A DNA stretch of 16,916 nt, from the NCBI GenBank assembly GCA_964384675.1, contig CAYLNK010000124.1, forward strand, positions 1-16,916, written 5' to 3'. The position numbers were made by a program, and so were the translations under genes. How positions within the stretch are numbered: position 1 is the stretch's first letter; every line of letters starts with the position of its first letter. Shown here one piece after another: positions 1 through 7,494 of this stretch. The notes beneath the pieces are model-generated. The model saw only the letters and a program-made list of their open reading frames with translations. It was not told where the DNA came from and did not search any database. This DNA is from CAYLNK01 sp964384675 (GTDB lineage Bacteria > Acidobacteriota > Thermoanaerobaculia > UBA5066).

Positions 1-330
1 CGACGCCGCGCGCGCCAGCTCCGCGCGCGAGCAGGCGCAGTCGAACGCGAGGCCGCGCGTCCGGAGCGTCGCCAGGGCGTCGGCGTAGAGCGCGAGCCGC
101 GCCGACTGCGCCACGACCTCGCCGTCCCACGTCAGACCGTAGCGCTCCAGGGTGCGGAGGATCCCGTCCGCGGCACCGGGCACGACGCGCGGCGTGTCGA
201 GGTCCTCCATCCGGACGAGCCACCGTCCGCCCGCGCTTCGCGCGAAGAGCCAGGAGCCGACCGCGGCGACGAGGCTTCCCAGGTGGAGCGGGCCGGTGGG
301 GGAGGGGGCGAATCGGCCGGTGGGGGGCAC
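1..330 (-). CDS. gluQ: Glutamyl-Q tRNA(Asp) synthetase, N-terminal part (runs off left edge)
   Basis: The reverse strand from a GTG at 330 reads 110 codons without a stop to the window edge. It begins VPPTGRFAPSPTGPLHLGS, the nucleotide-binding start of class I glutamyl-tRNA synthetases with the HIGH-like HLGS at about residues 16-19. MEDLDTPR follows at about 41-48, then a CAC motif at about 97-99 that matches the first zinc ligands of the truncated GluRS paralogue GluQ-RS (YadB). In that family the enzyme glutamylates the queuosine base of tRNA-Asp in the cytoplasm and lacks an anticodon-binding domain. The KMSK-like loop and C-terminal half lie outside the window. GTG at 330 is the only plausible start, because the frame closes with a TGA at 397-399 and no ATG intervenes. 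It is divergent from the exported protein gene. Identity as GluQ-RS rather than full GluRS rests on the spacing and the Cys pair. Confidence 0.9.
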   Translation of the reverse strand, partial: MPPTGRFAPSPTGPLHLGSLVAAVGSWLFARSAGGRWLVRMEDLDTPRVVPGAADGILRTLERYGLTWDGEVVAQSARLALYADALATLRTRGLAFDCACSRAELARAAS

Positions 331-335
331 GGGTG

Positions 336-377
336 GATTCTCGCGGTTTGCGGGGGCGGCGCGCCGGGTCGAGAATC
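336..377. repeat. 8-bp perfect inverted repeat in the divergent intergenic region
   Basis: GATTCTCG (336-343) and its exact reverse complement CGAGAATC (370-377) sit symmetrically in the 68-bp gap between gluQ and the exported protein gene. Each arm contains GAGAAT, a 4/6 match to a sigma-70 -10 box, pointing toward its own gene. On the plus strand a TTGCGG at 348-353 is 17 bp from GAGAAT 371-376. It may be a pair of back-to-back promoters or a two-fold operator. No RNA data support either reading. Confidence 0.4.
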
Positions 378-398
378 GTCGATGCAGCCTTCGACGTC

Positions 399-3300
399 AT
401 GAACGCTTCCGCTCGACTTCCTCTCGTCCTCCTCCTTGCCGCACTGGGCGGGCTGCCTGAGGTGCTTCATGCGGACGGCGAGCCCACGCTCCGGTGGCGT
501 CGGGACCTGGACGTTCCCGACGGTGTGGCCGAGCAGCGGACGGTGGCGAGCCGGGTCCTTCTGGACGGCTCGTGGATGGTCGTCACGGACGGAGAGGGCG
601 GGCTCCACGCGACGAGAGTGGATCGCGCGACGGGCGCTCTACTTTCCCGGGTGCGCGTCACGGCGGGCCTGGCCGCCACGGCGGTGGCGGTTGATCCGTT
701 CGGGCGGGTCGCGGTAGCCGGAGGGGGCAGCGGAAGCGAGGCCGCCGTGGCGCTCCACGACGGTCGCACGGGCCGTCCGCTCTGGCCCGCTCCCGTGCCG
801 CTCGCGGTGCCCCCCGCGCAGGGTTGGCCGGCCCTCAGCGGGCTTGCCTTCGACTCGCGGGGGCAGCTCGCGGTGGCCGGAACCGTGCGTCGCGACGGGC
901 GTGGAGAGGTCGTCACGGCGATGCTCGACGCCGCGAAGGGCGCCGTCGTCTGGGGACCGCTCTCATGGACCGACGGGGATGCGAGCGGGGTGTACGGCCT
1001 CGAGGTGGACGCGGCGGGCGAACTCGTCCTCCTGAGCGGCACGGTCGGCCCGGGTGGGTGGGCGGTCACGCGGCGCCTCCGCGCCTCGGACGGCGCGTCG
1101 CTGTGGTGGGCGACGCTTCCGGGCCTTTCGGGTCCGGCGGCGCTGAGGCTGGCGCGGGGACGTGACCCGATCGTCGTCGTGCGAATCGGGGGGGCCGCGG
1201 AGGGCCTCCGTGTCGTGGCGTACGACGGCGCCAGCGGAGCCGTCCGGTGGGGTCCCGTCGACGAGCTGCTCCGCCGGAGCTACACGCACGACTTTCTATC
1301 GCTCGCCGTCGACGGAGGCGGCGCGGCGTACATCGCCGCCAGCGCGCCCGGGCCGGGCGGAGATCGCGTGGCCGTCGTGAAGGTCGCCGCAGACGGGCGG
1401 CGCGCGTGGCGCACGACCTATCGGAGCGGTACCTCCGGTGGCTCGGAGGCCGTGTACGGCCTCGGCCTCGGCCGAGGGGACCGGGATCTCGTCCTGCTCA
1501 CCGGATGGTTGTCGCACAGCGGGCACGCGGAGTCCTCGCTGGTCGGGCTCGAGGCGTCGGCAGGCCGATTCCGGTGGAGGACGGTCACGTGCGAGGGCGC
1601 GGGTAGAGGCGTCCTGGCGATCGACCCCGAGGAGCGCGCTCTCGCGGCGTCTCTCTCGTTTCCAGGTGCGAACGTCGCGACGGTGGCCGCCGTTCGAGTC
1701 GCGGACGGAGCGGCCCTGTGGCCCGCCGTCGGCTGGAGCGGGGGTGGCCGCAGGGGGGCCGCCGTGATGCTCGCGGCCGACGGCCTCGGGCGGGTCGACG
1801 TCGTGTCGTATGGATACCGCCCGATCCTCGACACGATCGCCAATCAGCTCGACGAGAGCTCAGGGCGCACGACCTGGGGCCCCGTGGTGGTGGGCGGTCC
1901 TTACCCCGACTGGGCCTCCGGCGGCGTCGTGGGGACCGGCGGCGACCTGGTGGTGCTGAGCGGAGCGGAGCTGCAGTCCGACCCCTCGATCTACCGGGTC
2001 AGCCTGCAGGGAATCCGCGGCAGCGACGGCGCGACCGCCTGGGGACCCGTTCTGTGGGCGCCGCCGGGAGACACGGTGACGGGCATCTGGGCGCTGTGCC
2101 GCGTCGGAGATGGAGACGTGGTCATCGCGGGGCGCAGCTCCGTCACGGCGTCGGGGCCGGGCCGAACCTTCGTGATCCGCTTCCGAAGGAGCGACGGAGC
2201 CGTGGTCTGGGGGCCCGTCTTCCTTGCGCCGGGCGTCCCAGGAGAGGAGCTCTTCCCTCGTGCGATCCAGTCGGACGGCGCGGGCGACCTGCTGCTCACG
2301 GGCTCACTCGTACCCGGCGCGAGCGGCGGCGACAGCGCGATCGCGACTTACAAGCTCCGGGGCGGAACGGGAGAGATCGCCTGGGGGCCGGTCACGTTCG
2401 CCGGAACGGGACCCGGCGACGCGCGCTCGGCGGGCCTTTGCGTCGACTCCGCGGGCGACGTCGTCGTGCTGGGTGTGAAGACGGATGCCGTGACCCTTCA
2501 GGACCTCGTCACGCTGAAGTACGCCGGTGCGACGGGCGCGCTCGTCTGGGGACCGATCCGCTACGACGGCCCGGATCATCGTGCGGACGTCCCGCGCGCG
2601 CTCGCGCTCCATCCCTCGGGCGACGTCGTGGTGGCGGGGACGAGCCGGGACGCGGGCGGGTCGCGGCATCTGATCGTGCTCCGGTACGCGGCCGCGGACG
2701 GCCACGTGATCTGGGCGGCGACACCGGTCTTCGCGAGCGGAAGGGAGGAAGAGACCGGCGACCTCGCGGTGGATGCCGACGGGACGGTCTTCGTCGCGGC
2801 GAAGGGCTGGGCCTGGCCGTCCCCCGAGGCGGGGTTGGGTACCGGCCTGCTCCTCGGCCTGGATGGCGAGACGGGAGCGGTGAGCTGGGCCCCGTACCTC
2901 TTCTCCAACGAGTTCGCGCTCCGGCTGATCGCCCGAGGTGGCGATCCGATCGTCGCGACCGATACGGGGCCGGGCGTGACGATTCTGCGCCTTACGAAGA
3001 AGCTCGTGATCGACCCGCAGGCGAGCCCTGGCCCCGCCAGCTGCGCGGAACCGTATTCCTTCACGGCCGCCGCGAGGAACGGCACGGCGCCCCTGAGCTG
3101 GGGCGTGGTCGCCGGGGCGCTGCCCGGCGGCGTGTCGATCTCGTCGGGCGGCGTGGTGCAGGGCGTCCCGGCGGCGGAGGGGACGTTCCCGTTCAGGCTT
3201 CGCGTCTCGGACGCGACGGGAGCGACGTCGGAGCGCGAAGTCGAGATCGTGGTCGGGCCCTCGTCGACGGGCGTGGCGATCCTGGCGGATCGCGCGTCGA

Positions 3301-4106
3301 CGTGTCCCGGCGCCGCGGTGACGCTGTCGGTGCCCGGCACCTTCGCGACGTACCTGTGGCAGCCGGGCGGCGAGACGACACCGGCGGTCGTCGTGCGTCC
3401 GGATCGTCCGGCGGATTTCGGCGTCGTCGTGTCGAACGGGGGCTGCGAGTCGCGGGGAAGCGTGCGTGTCGACGTGGAGCGGCCGGGCGGGGCGTCCATG
3501 GTCGCGCCCGACTACGTCGTCGCCGGGAGCGCCGGGCACCGGGCCGAGGTGTGGGGGGACGAGGGGGGCGAGTACTTCTGGTCGATCGTCAACGGGGCGA
3601 TCACCGCGGGGCAGGGAACGGGCCGCGTCGAGTTCGCGGCGGACGCGCCCGGCTGGCTTGCGCTCTCGGCGGAGCCCGTGGGCGGGGCGTGTCCCGCGCC
3701 GACCTCGGGCAGGCTCGTGGCCGTGGGAGGGCCGTCGAGCTTTCACACGCTCGAGCCGTGTCGAGTGGTGGATACACGGAATCTGTTCCTGGGCGCGCCC
3801 GCCCTGGACGGGCTCTCCGTCCGTCGGCTCGAGGTCGCGCCCGGCCCGTGCGGCATCCCGGGCACGGCGCGGGCGCTCTCGGTGAACGTCACCGTCACCG
3901 GACCCGAGTCCGACGGCAACCTGCGCCTCTTTCCCGCGGACGAGGCGTTGCCCGCCACCAGCACCATCAACTTCCGGTCGGGTCAGACCCGGGCCGCCGC
4001 GGCGATCGTGCGCCTTTCGAGCGACGGGTTCGCGAACCTGGCGGTTCGGAACGACTCACCCGCGCGGGTCCACCTGATCCTCGACGTCAACGGCTACTTC
4101 GAGTAG
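399..4106 (+). CDS. Large exported repeat (beta-propeller-like) protein with Ig/PKD-like modules and a conserved C-terminal domain
   Basis: The product has 1,235 residues. ATG 399 is preferred over the in-frame ATG at 333 because it gives a clean signal peptide: MNASAR, a hydrophobic core LPLVLLLAALGGL, then a likely cut near LHA-DG. Residues about 30-865 hold roughly 14 degenerate repeats centred on a (S)DG-A-WGPV motif, for example RRSDGAVVWGPVF and AGATGALVWGPIRY. These resemble PQQ/WD-like beta-propeller blades. About 870-955 resembles a putative Ig (He_PIG) domain (LPGGVSISSGGVVQGVPAAEG). About 957-1030 and 1030-1110 are Ig/PKD-like, the latter with ITAGQGT. Residues 1115-1235 form a separate module opening FHTLEPCRVVDTR and ending LILDVNGYFE, with a Cys pair. 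No transmembrane anchor or enzymatic motif is visible. It is likely a secreted or surface structural or binding protein; the function is unknown. Confidence 0.88.
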   Translation: MNASARLPLVLLLAALGGLPEVLHADGEPTLRWRRDLDVPDGVAEQRTVASRVLLDGSWMVVTDGEGGLHATRVDRATGALLSRVRVTAGLAATAVAVDPFGRVAVAGGGSGSEAAVALHDGRTGRPLWPAPVPLAVPPAQGWPALSGLAFDSRGQLAVAGTVRRDGRGEVVTAMLDAAKGAVVWGPLSWTDGDASGVYGLEVDAAGELVLLSGTVGPGGWAVTRRLRASDGASLWWATLPGLSGPAALRLARGRDPIVVVRIGGAAEGLRVVAYDGASGAVRWGPVDELLRRSYTHDFLSLAVDGGGAAYIAASAPGPGGDRVAVVKVAADGRRAWRTTYRSGTSGGSEAVYGLGLGRGDRDLVLLTGWLSHSGHAESSLVGLEASAGRFRWRTVTCEGAGRGVLAIDPEERALAASLSFPGANVATVAAVRVADGAALWPAVGWSGGGRRGAAVMLAADGLGRVDVVSYGYRPILDTIANQLDESSGRTTWGPVVVGGPYPDWASGGVVGTGGDLVVLSGAELQSDPSIYRVSLQGIRGSDGATAWGPVLWAPPGDTVTGIWALCRVGDGDVVIAGRSSVTASGPGRTFVIRFRRSDGAVVWGPVFLAPGVPGEELFPRAIQSDGAGDLLLTGSLVPGASGGDSAIATYKLRGGTGEIAWGPVTFAGTGPGDARSAGLCVDSAGDVVVLGVKTDAVTLQDLVTLKYAGATGALVWGPIRYDGPDHRADVPRALALHPSGDVVVAGTSRDAGGSRHLIVLRYAAADGHVIWAATPVFASGREEETGDLAVDADGTVFVAAKGWAWPSPEAGLGTGLLLGLDGETGAVSWAPYLFSNEFALRLIARGGDPIVATDTGPGVTILRLTKKLVIDPQASPGPASCAEPYSFTAAARNGTAPLSWGVVAGALPGGVSISSGGVVQGVPAAEGTFPFRLRVSDATGATSEREVEIVVGPSSTGVAILADRASTCPGAAVTLSVPGTFATYLWQPGGETTPAVVVRPDRPADFGVVVSNGGCESRGSVRVDVERPGGASMVAPDYVVAGSAGHRAEVWGDEGGEYFWSIVNGAITAGQGTGRVEFAADAPGWLALSAEPVGGACPAPTSGRLVAVGGPSSFHTLEPCRVVDTRNLFLGAPALDGLSVRRLEVAPGPCGIPGTARALSVNVTVTGPESDGNLRLFPADEALPATSTINFRSGQTRAAAAIVRLSSDGFANLAVRNDSPARVHLILDVNGYFE

Positions 4107-4151
4107 GTGTGGCCCGGACGATCCATCGGGAAGGGTGGAGAGACCCCCGAC

Positions 4152-4180
4152 TTGACGCGAAGGGCGCCGGTCTCTAGGAT
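4152..4180 (+). promoter_or_regulatory. Sigma-70-type promoter of tRNA-Asn
   Basis: TTGACG at 4152-4157 (5/6 to the -35 consensus) is separated by exactly 17 bp from TAGGAT at 4175-4180 (4/6 to the -10 consensus). Transcription would start near 4187, about 36 nt before the mature tRNA 5' end. No coding sequence lies in between, so it serves the tRNA. Confidence 0.72.
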
Positions 4181-4222
4181 TCGCGCTCCCAAGCCGGGGC
4201 ACGGGCCCCGCTCTTTGATTTT

Positions 4223-4297
4223 TCCGCAGTAGCTCAATGGTAGAGCATTCGGCTGTTAACCGAAATGTTGTAGGTTCGAGTCCTGCCTGCGGAGCCA
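4223..4297 (+). tRNA. tRNA-Asn (anticodon GTT), CCA encoded
   Basis: The cloverleaf folds completely. The acceptor arms are TCCGCAG (4223-4229) and CTGCGGA (4287-4293). The D arm is GCTC/GAGC (4232-4235 with 4243-4246). The anticodon stem is TTCGG/CCGAA (4248-4252 with 4260-4264) around the loop CTGTTAA, with anticodon GTT at 4255-4257. The T arm is GTAGG/CCTGC (4270-4274 with 4282-4286), with one T.G pair and loop TTCGAGT. The discriminator base is G4294 and CCA is genomically encoded at 4295-4297. GTT reads Asn codons AAC/AAU. Its 3' end is the left boundary of a repeat found again 9.6 kb away. Confidence 0.97.
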
Positions 4298-4397
4298 TTG
4301 ATATCCCCCGCGAACTCGCTCTGAGGACGCGGTTCGAAGACGCCCCGTGACGCCCGTCGCGGGGCGTTCGTGCGTATATCCCGTGTGTTCAAAAGGG
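4288..4397 (+). repeat. 110-bp direct repeat, copy A (starts inside the tRNA-Asn 3' end)
   Basis: This stretch aligns without gaps to 13862-13971 with 97 of 110 positions identical. It begins at the second base of the 3' acceptor strand (TGCGGAGCC), covers the post-tRNA sequence and hairpin, and ends at TGTGTTCAAAAGGG. Beyond both edges the copies diverge abruptly. It could be an attachment-site duplication, a duplicated tRNA-locus fragment, or the conserved flank or end of an insertion element, since transposase debris follows each copy. Confidence 0.9.
4339..4368 (+). terminator. 13-bp hairpin downstream of tRNA-Asn, likely transcript terminator
   Basis: GACGCCCCGTGAC (4339-4351) pairs with GTCGCGGGGCGTT (4356-4368) around a GCCC loop, with only two G.T wobbles. 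It lies 41 nt after the tRNA CCA. There is no good T-tract (TTCGTGCGT follows), so termination is inferred from position and stem strength. The same hairpin with altered tip sequence occurs in repeat copy B. Confidence 0.5.
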
Positions 4398-4495
4398 TTT
4401 GGCCGGGTGGCCTCGCGGGGGGACGCTTCGGGGTGTTGACCGGGGAGTGGCCGGGCGGGCCTTCGCGGGGATCGAATCCGGCTCCGAAATCGCTC

Positions 4496-5041
4496 TCAGA
4501 GGGCGTTTCTGGGGGAGAGTCTCTCAGAGTGGTTAACAGCGACGGTCCACCGGTGCGCCGCCGAGAGGTGGACCACGAACGCGCGGACGGCGTCGGCGTA
4601 GCGACGGATGGGCGGGCACGGCTGGTAGTTCAGGCCGGTCGCGTTGGTCCCGGGGTCAAGCGAAGAGGCGCAGCGCAGGTCGGGCTCCCAGCGATGGATC
4701 GTCGACTCCGAGATCGCGAACAGGGTGGCCGTCTCCTTGGCCGAGAGGATCAAGGAAGCGCGGGTCCGGAGGATCTGGAGACGCTCCTCGGGCAGGTAGT
4801 GCGGTCGCTTCCTCTCCGGAACCCGGGACCAGCGCGCCGCGAGCACGTGAGCGGCCGAGAGGGCGATGGGCAGCGGCGGGCGAGCGGGTCGTCCGAGTCG
4901 CGCAGCTCGGCGAGTCGCTTGCCCAGCGCCCACCGCCAGGACGTGATAGGCGCGGAGGAGGGCGCGGACCGCGAAGTCTCTCTTCAGGCGCGGTGTGGCG
5001 AGGACGCTGAGGGCGCGGACCGCGAGGGAGTCGAGCGTCAT
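4496..5041 (-). pseudogene. Decayed transposase, N-terminal half with HTH (IS481/IS3-like integrase type)
   Basis: From an ATG at 5041, 181 codons run to a TGA at 4496-4498. A helix-turn-helix segment is readable: PERKRPHYLPEERLQILRT, then LSAKETATLFAISESTIHRW, which is typical of the DNA-binding region of transposases with a DDE integrase core. IRRYADAVRAFVVHLSAAH follows, then the frame ends early. The catalytic core is absent. A frameshift pair is visible near 4880-4925: the main frame reads a nonsense Arg/Pro-rich stretch, while the next frame reads LGKRLAELRDSDDPLA, a plausible native coiled segment, before the first frame resumes at IALSAAHVLAARW. Both truncation and frameshifts mark it as dead. 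It lies just after repeat copy A, and the complementary catalytic half of a similar gene lies after copy B at about 14.1-14.46 kb. Confidence 0.72.
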
Positions 5042-5194
5042 GGGCGCGGATGATCGCAACCGGGCCTCGATGCGCCAACCCACGGCCCGAGGGTCTGACC
5101 GAGTGCTGTCTGAAGCGCGCCGGTGGGGCGCATCCGGCTCCATGACGCACGCGTCGAGCCGTTCAGGTCGCTCCCGCTCGATGCCCAGAGTAGG

Positions 5195-6250
5195 ATGTGG
5201 GGTGAGCAAGCGGGGATCGTGAGGCGACTGCGGTTCTGGACGATCTATCTTCTCGTTGCCATGTTCGCTTCGCTCGCGCTGCTCGAGGTGGCCGTCCGTC
5301 TCCTCGGCCTCGCGCCTCCCCTGCCTCAGCAGTATTCCTCGAACGTTGCCGACCCGTTCCTGCCCTGGAAGCCCAGACCGCTCAGCGTCGTGGAGGGTCG
5401 CAGCGACGAGTATCAGGTCCGCTACGAACACAACAGCGCCGGATTTCGCGACGTCGAGCACTCCCTGAAGAAGCCGGCCGGGACGTTCCGCATACTCGGC
5501 CTGGGCGACAGCTTCACGTATGGAGTAGGAGCCAGATACGAGGAGACGTACCTGTATCGCCTGGAGCAGATGCTCAACGAGCGTCCCCAGGGACACCAGG
5601 CGATCGAGGTCATCAAGGCGGGTGTCCCGCGATACTGGCCCGAGCCGGAACGGCTGATGCTCGAGCACTACGGGCTTTCCTATGCACCGGATCTGATCCT
5701 GGTCGCGTTCCTCCCCAATGACGTGATCGATACGCACGTGGGGCTGAACGGCGTCACCGTCAATCGTGGGTTCCTCGTCAGGCCGAACCTGGGGCCGCTC
5801 GCCGACTCGGGGGTCTGGCTGTACCTTCATTCGCGGTTGTTTCGGACGCTCGTCGTCCGTCATCTGGCGGCGACCCACACGGATGAAACCACGGGATCCT
5901 CCGCTACTCCGGACGGAGACGAGGAGGATTGGCGGACCATCGAAGCCGAATACGCGAAGATGGCCCAGCTCGCTCGACGCGCCGGCGCGAGCTTCGCGGT
6001 CGTTTACATTCCGCAGAAGGGTCCCTGGCCGCCCTCCGCGCGCGACGACCCGAGGCAGAGACTCTCCCGGTGGTGTGCTGCCCATCAGGTGCCGTTCATC
6101 GACACGCTACCGGCTCTGGAAGGAGCGGCGGAGCGCGCGCCGCTGTACTACGCGCGTGACGGGCATTGCACGCCCGCGGGATACGACATCATCGCGAGAT
6201 GCCTCTATTCCGCGCTCCTCCAGTCCCCCCGAGGGCTGGTGCCTCACTGA
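5195..6250 (+). CDS. Membrane-anchored SGNH/GDSL-family hydrolase
   Basis: The product has 351 residues. An N-terminal membrane helix (about 14-40, FWTIYLLVAMFASLALLEVAVRLLGL) precedes an extracytoplasmic domain. SGNH blocks are present: GDSFTYG at 104-110 with the nucleophile Ser106, Gly143 in KAGVPRY, LPND at 173-176 with Asn175, and DGHCTPAGYD at 322-331 giving Asp322 and His324. The family holds esterases and O-acetyl-transfer or de-acetylation enzymes that often tailor surface polysaccharides; the substrate here is unknown. Start choice is uncertain: ATG 5195 overlaps a TAGGAT hexamer (5191-5196) identical to the -10 of the tRNA promoter, so GTG 5219 (VRRLRFW) is a serious alternative, and a GTG at 5123 also keeps the frame. 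It is convergent with the nucleotidyltransferase gene, separated by 51 bp. Confidence 0.85.
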   Translation: MWGEQAGIVRRLRFWTIYLLVAMFASLALLEVAVRLLGLAPPLPQQYSSNVADPFLPWKPRPLSVVEGRSDEYQVRYEHNSAGFRDVEHSLKKPAGTFRILGLGDSFTYGVGARYEETYLYRLEQMLNERPQGHQAIEVIKAGVPRYWPEPERLMLEHYGLSYAPDLILVAFLPNDVIDTHVGLNGVTVNRGFLVRPNLGPLADSGVWLYLHSRLFRTLVVRHLAATHTDETTGSSATPDGDEEDWRTIEAEYAKMAQLARRAGASFAVVYIPQKGPWPPSARDDPRQRLSRWCAAHQVPFIDTLPALEGAAERAPLYYARDGHCTPAGYDIIARCLYSALLQSPRGLVPH

Positions 6251-6301
6251 GCGCGAACCCGCGGAGTCCTGGAGGCCCTGGCTGGCTCGCCGAGACCCGT
6301 G

Positions 6302-7438
6302 TCAGCGCGCGCGTAGCCGGCGCGAGAGGCGATCCCATGCGGTGTGCGGCACGTCGCGCCGTCGGGGGAGGTCCCAGGCTCCGGCGAGGTACGCGAGGAG
6401 CCCGGCAGGACCGGACCGGGCGCGGTTGCCGCGTGCCCAGCGGAGGTAGCTGGTGCCGAGCGCCGCGACCGCGCCGAGCGATTCCTGCGGATGCCGCCTG
6501 ACGAAGTGGTCGAGCCGCTCGGCGTGCCGGGGCCGATGGGCGGCGATCCGCGCGACGAGGTTCTCGGGGACCGGCAGGTCGAAGACGCGCTTCAGGTAGT
6601 CGAGCGTCGTGCCGACCGGCAGGAGCAGCCGATACCGCGCCGCGAGCGCCCCGAGCCGCTCCCAGTCGATCGCTTCGCCCACCGCGCGGTGGAGCGTGAG
6701 CGCGTCGGCGACCCAACGGATCGGCGGGATCCGGTTCCACATCGCGCCGTGGGCGAGCACGTGGAGGAGCGCGTCGGCGGGGGCGAGGGCACGTGCCGGC
6801 GTGCCGGCGAGGTCGAAGGCGCTCGAGGCCTCCCAGAAGGGCCGGTCGTCGTCGGCGTCGAAACACTCCCAGAGGAGGTGCCAGTGGAGGTCCACCTCGT
6901 CTCCCGACGCGCTTCTCAGGCCGACCGAGTGGCGCACGGAGATGAGCCGCTCCGGGTGTCTCACCGGCGGGCCGAAGCCGAGCTCGGCGAGGAGACGTAG
7001 GGCTTCGGGCGCCTGGGCAAGGGGCACCATGAGGTCCGCGTCGTCCATCGGGCGGAGCCCCGGGTCCTTGTAGTAGAGCTCCGCGAACGCCGCACCCTTC
7101 AGGACGAGCGCGCCGATGCCGCGCGACGCGAGCGCGCCCACGACCTCAGCCAGGCGCTTCCTCAGGAGCTGGTTCCGGTACCACGTCTGCCGGTAGAGCC
7201 CCTTGAGAAGCGCCAGCTCGGGGGCGTCCCGGCCGTACCTCACGAGCGTCCGGTAGGCGAGCGGGAGGAGGCGGCGGGAGCCGCCGTCGACGTCATCGAG
7301 CGCGACACTCGAGCGCCACGCTTCCCAGGCGGGGAGCGCCTCGTCGGCGGGGAGGAAGAGGAAACGCAGGAGGAGCTCCTGCACCGGTGTCGGGAGGTAG
7401 CCTCCGGGTGCGGCCGGCGGGGTCGATCGGGAGGACAT
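6302..7438 (-). CDS. Nucleotidyltransferase family protein (PF14907-type)
   Basis: The product has 378 residues. The nucleotidyltransferase core is visible at about 110-140: LVLKGAAFAELYYKDP, then RPMDDADLMV with acidic residues Asp132, Asp133 and Asp135, followed by VDLHWHL at about 190. These are the signatures of the uncharacterised nucleotidyltransferase family PF14907. Members recur in lasso-peptide clusters and in exopolysaccharide/exosortase loci beside HprK-like and PqqD-like genes, and both occur here in the neighbouring operon. The reaction is presumably NMP transfer to a peptide, glycan or small acceptor; the substrate is not known. ATG 7438 is immediately preceded by GGGAGG, too close for a normal ribosome site. 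GTG 7384 (VQELLLRF), with CCGGAGG upstream, is an alternative. It is divergent from the GT-C-like gene across 56 bp. Confidence 0.85.
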   Translation of the reverse strand: MSSRSTPPAAPGGYLPTPVQELLLRFLFLPADEALPAWEAWRSSVALDDVDGGSRRLLPLAYRTLVRYGRDAPELALLKGLYRQTWYRNQLLRKRLAEVVGALASRGIGALVLKGAAFAELYYKDPGLRPMDDADLMVPLAQAPEALRLLAELGFGPPVRHPERLISVRHSVGLRSASGDEVDLHWHLLWECFDADDDRPFWEASSAFDLAGTPARALAPADALLHVLAHGAMWNRIPPIRWVADALTLHRAVGEAIDWERLGALAARYRLLLPVGTTLDYLKRVFDLPVPENLVARIAAHRPRHAERLDHFVRRHPQESLGAVAALGTSYLRWARGNRARSGPAGLLAYLAGAWDLPRRRDVPHTAWDRLSRRLRAR

Positions 7439-7494
7439 CCTCCCGGATCGTAGCTCCGGAAGAGCCCGCCGCCGCTGGTACGCTCGACCCAGTG

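Noticed and set aside
1718..4177. 819-codon plus-strand frame and a 480-codon minus-strand frame (2304-3746) inside the exported-protein gene
   Set aside because: Both are low-complexity Arg/Gly-rich shadows. The main frame has a signal peptide, repeats and recognisable modules.
4056..4298. Reverse-strand 80-codon frame with a MAPQAGLEPTTFRLT-type start
   Set aside because: It is the antisense reading of tRNA-Asn and its flank. This peptide pattern is a familiar artefact of annotating across tRNA genes.
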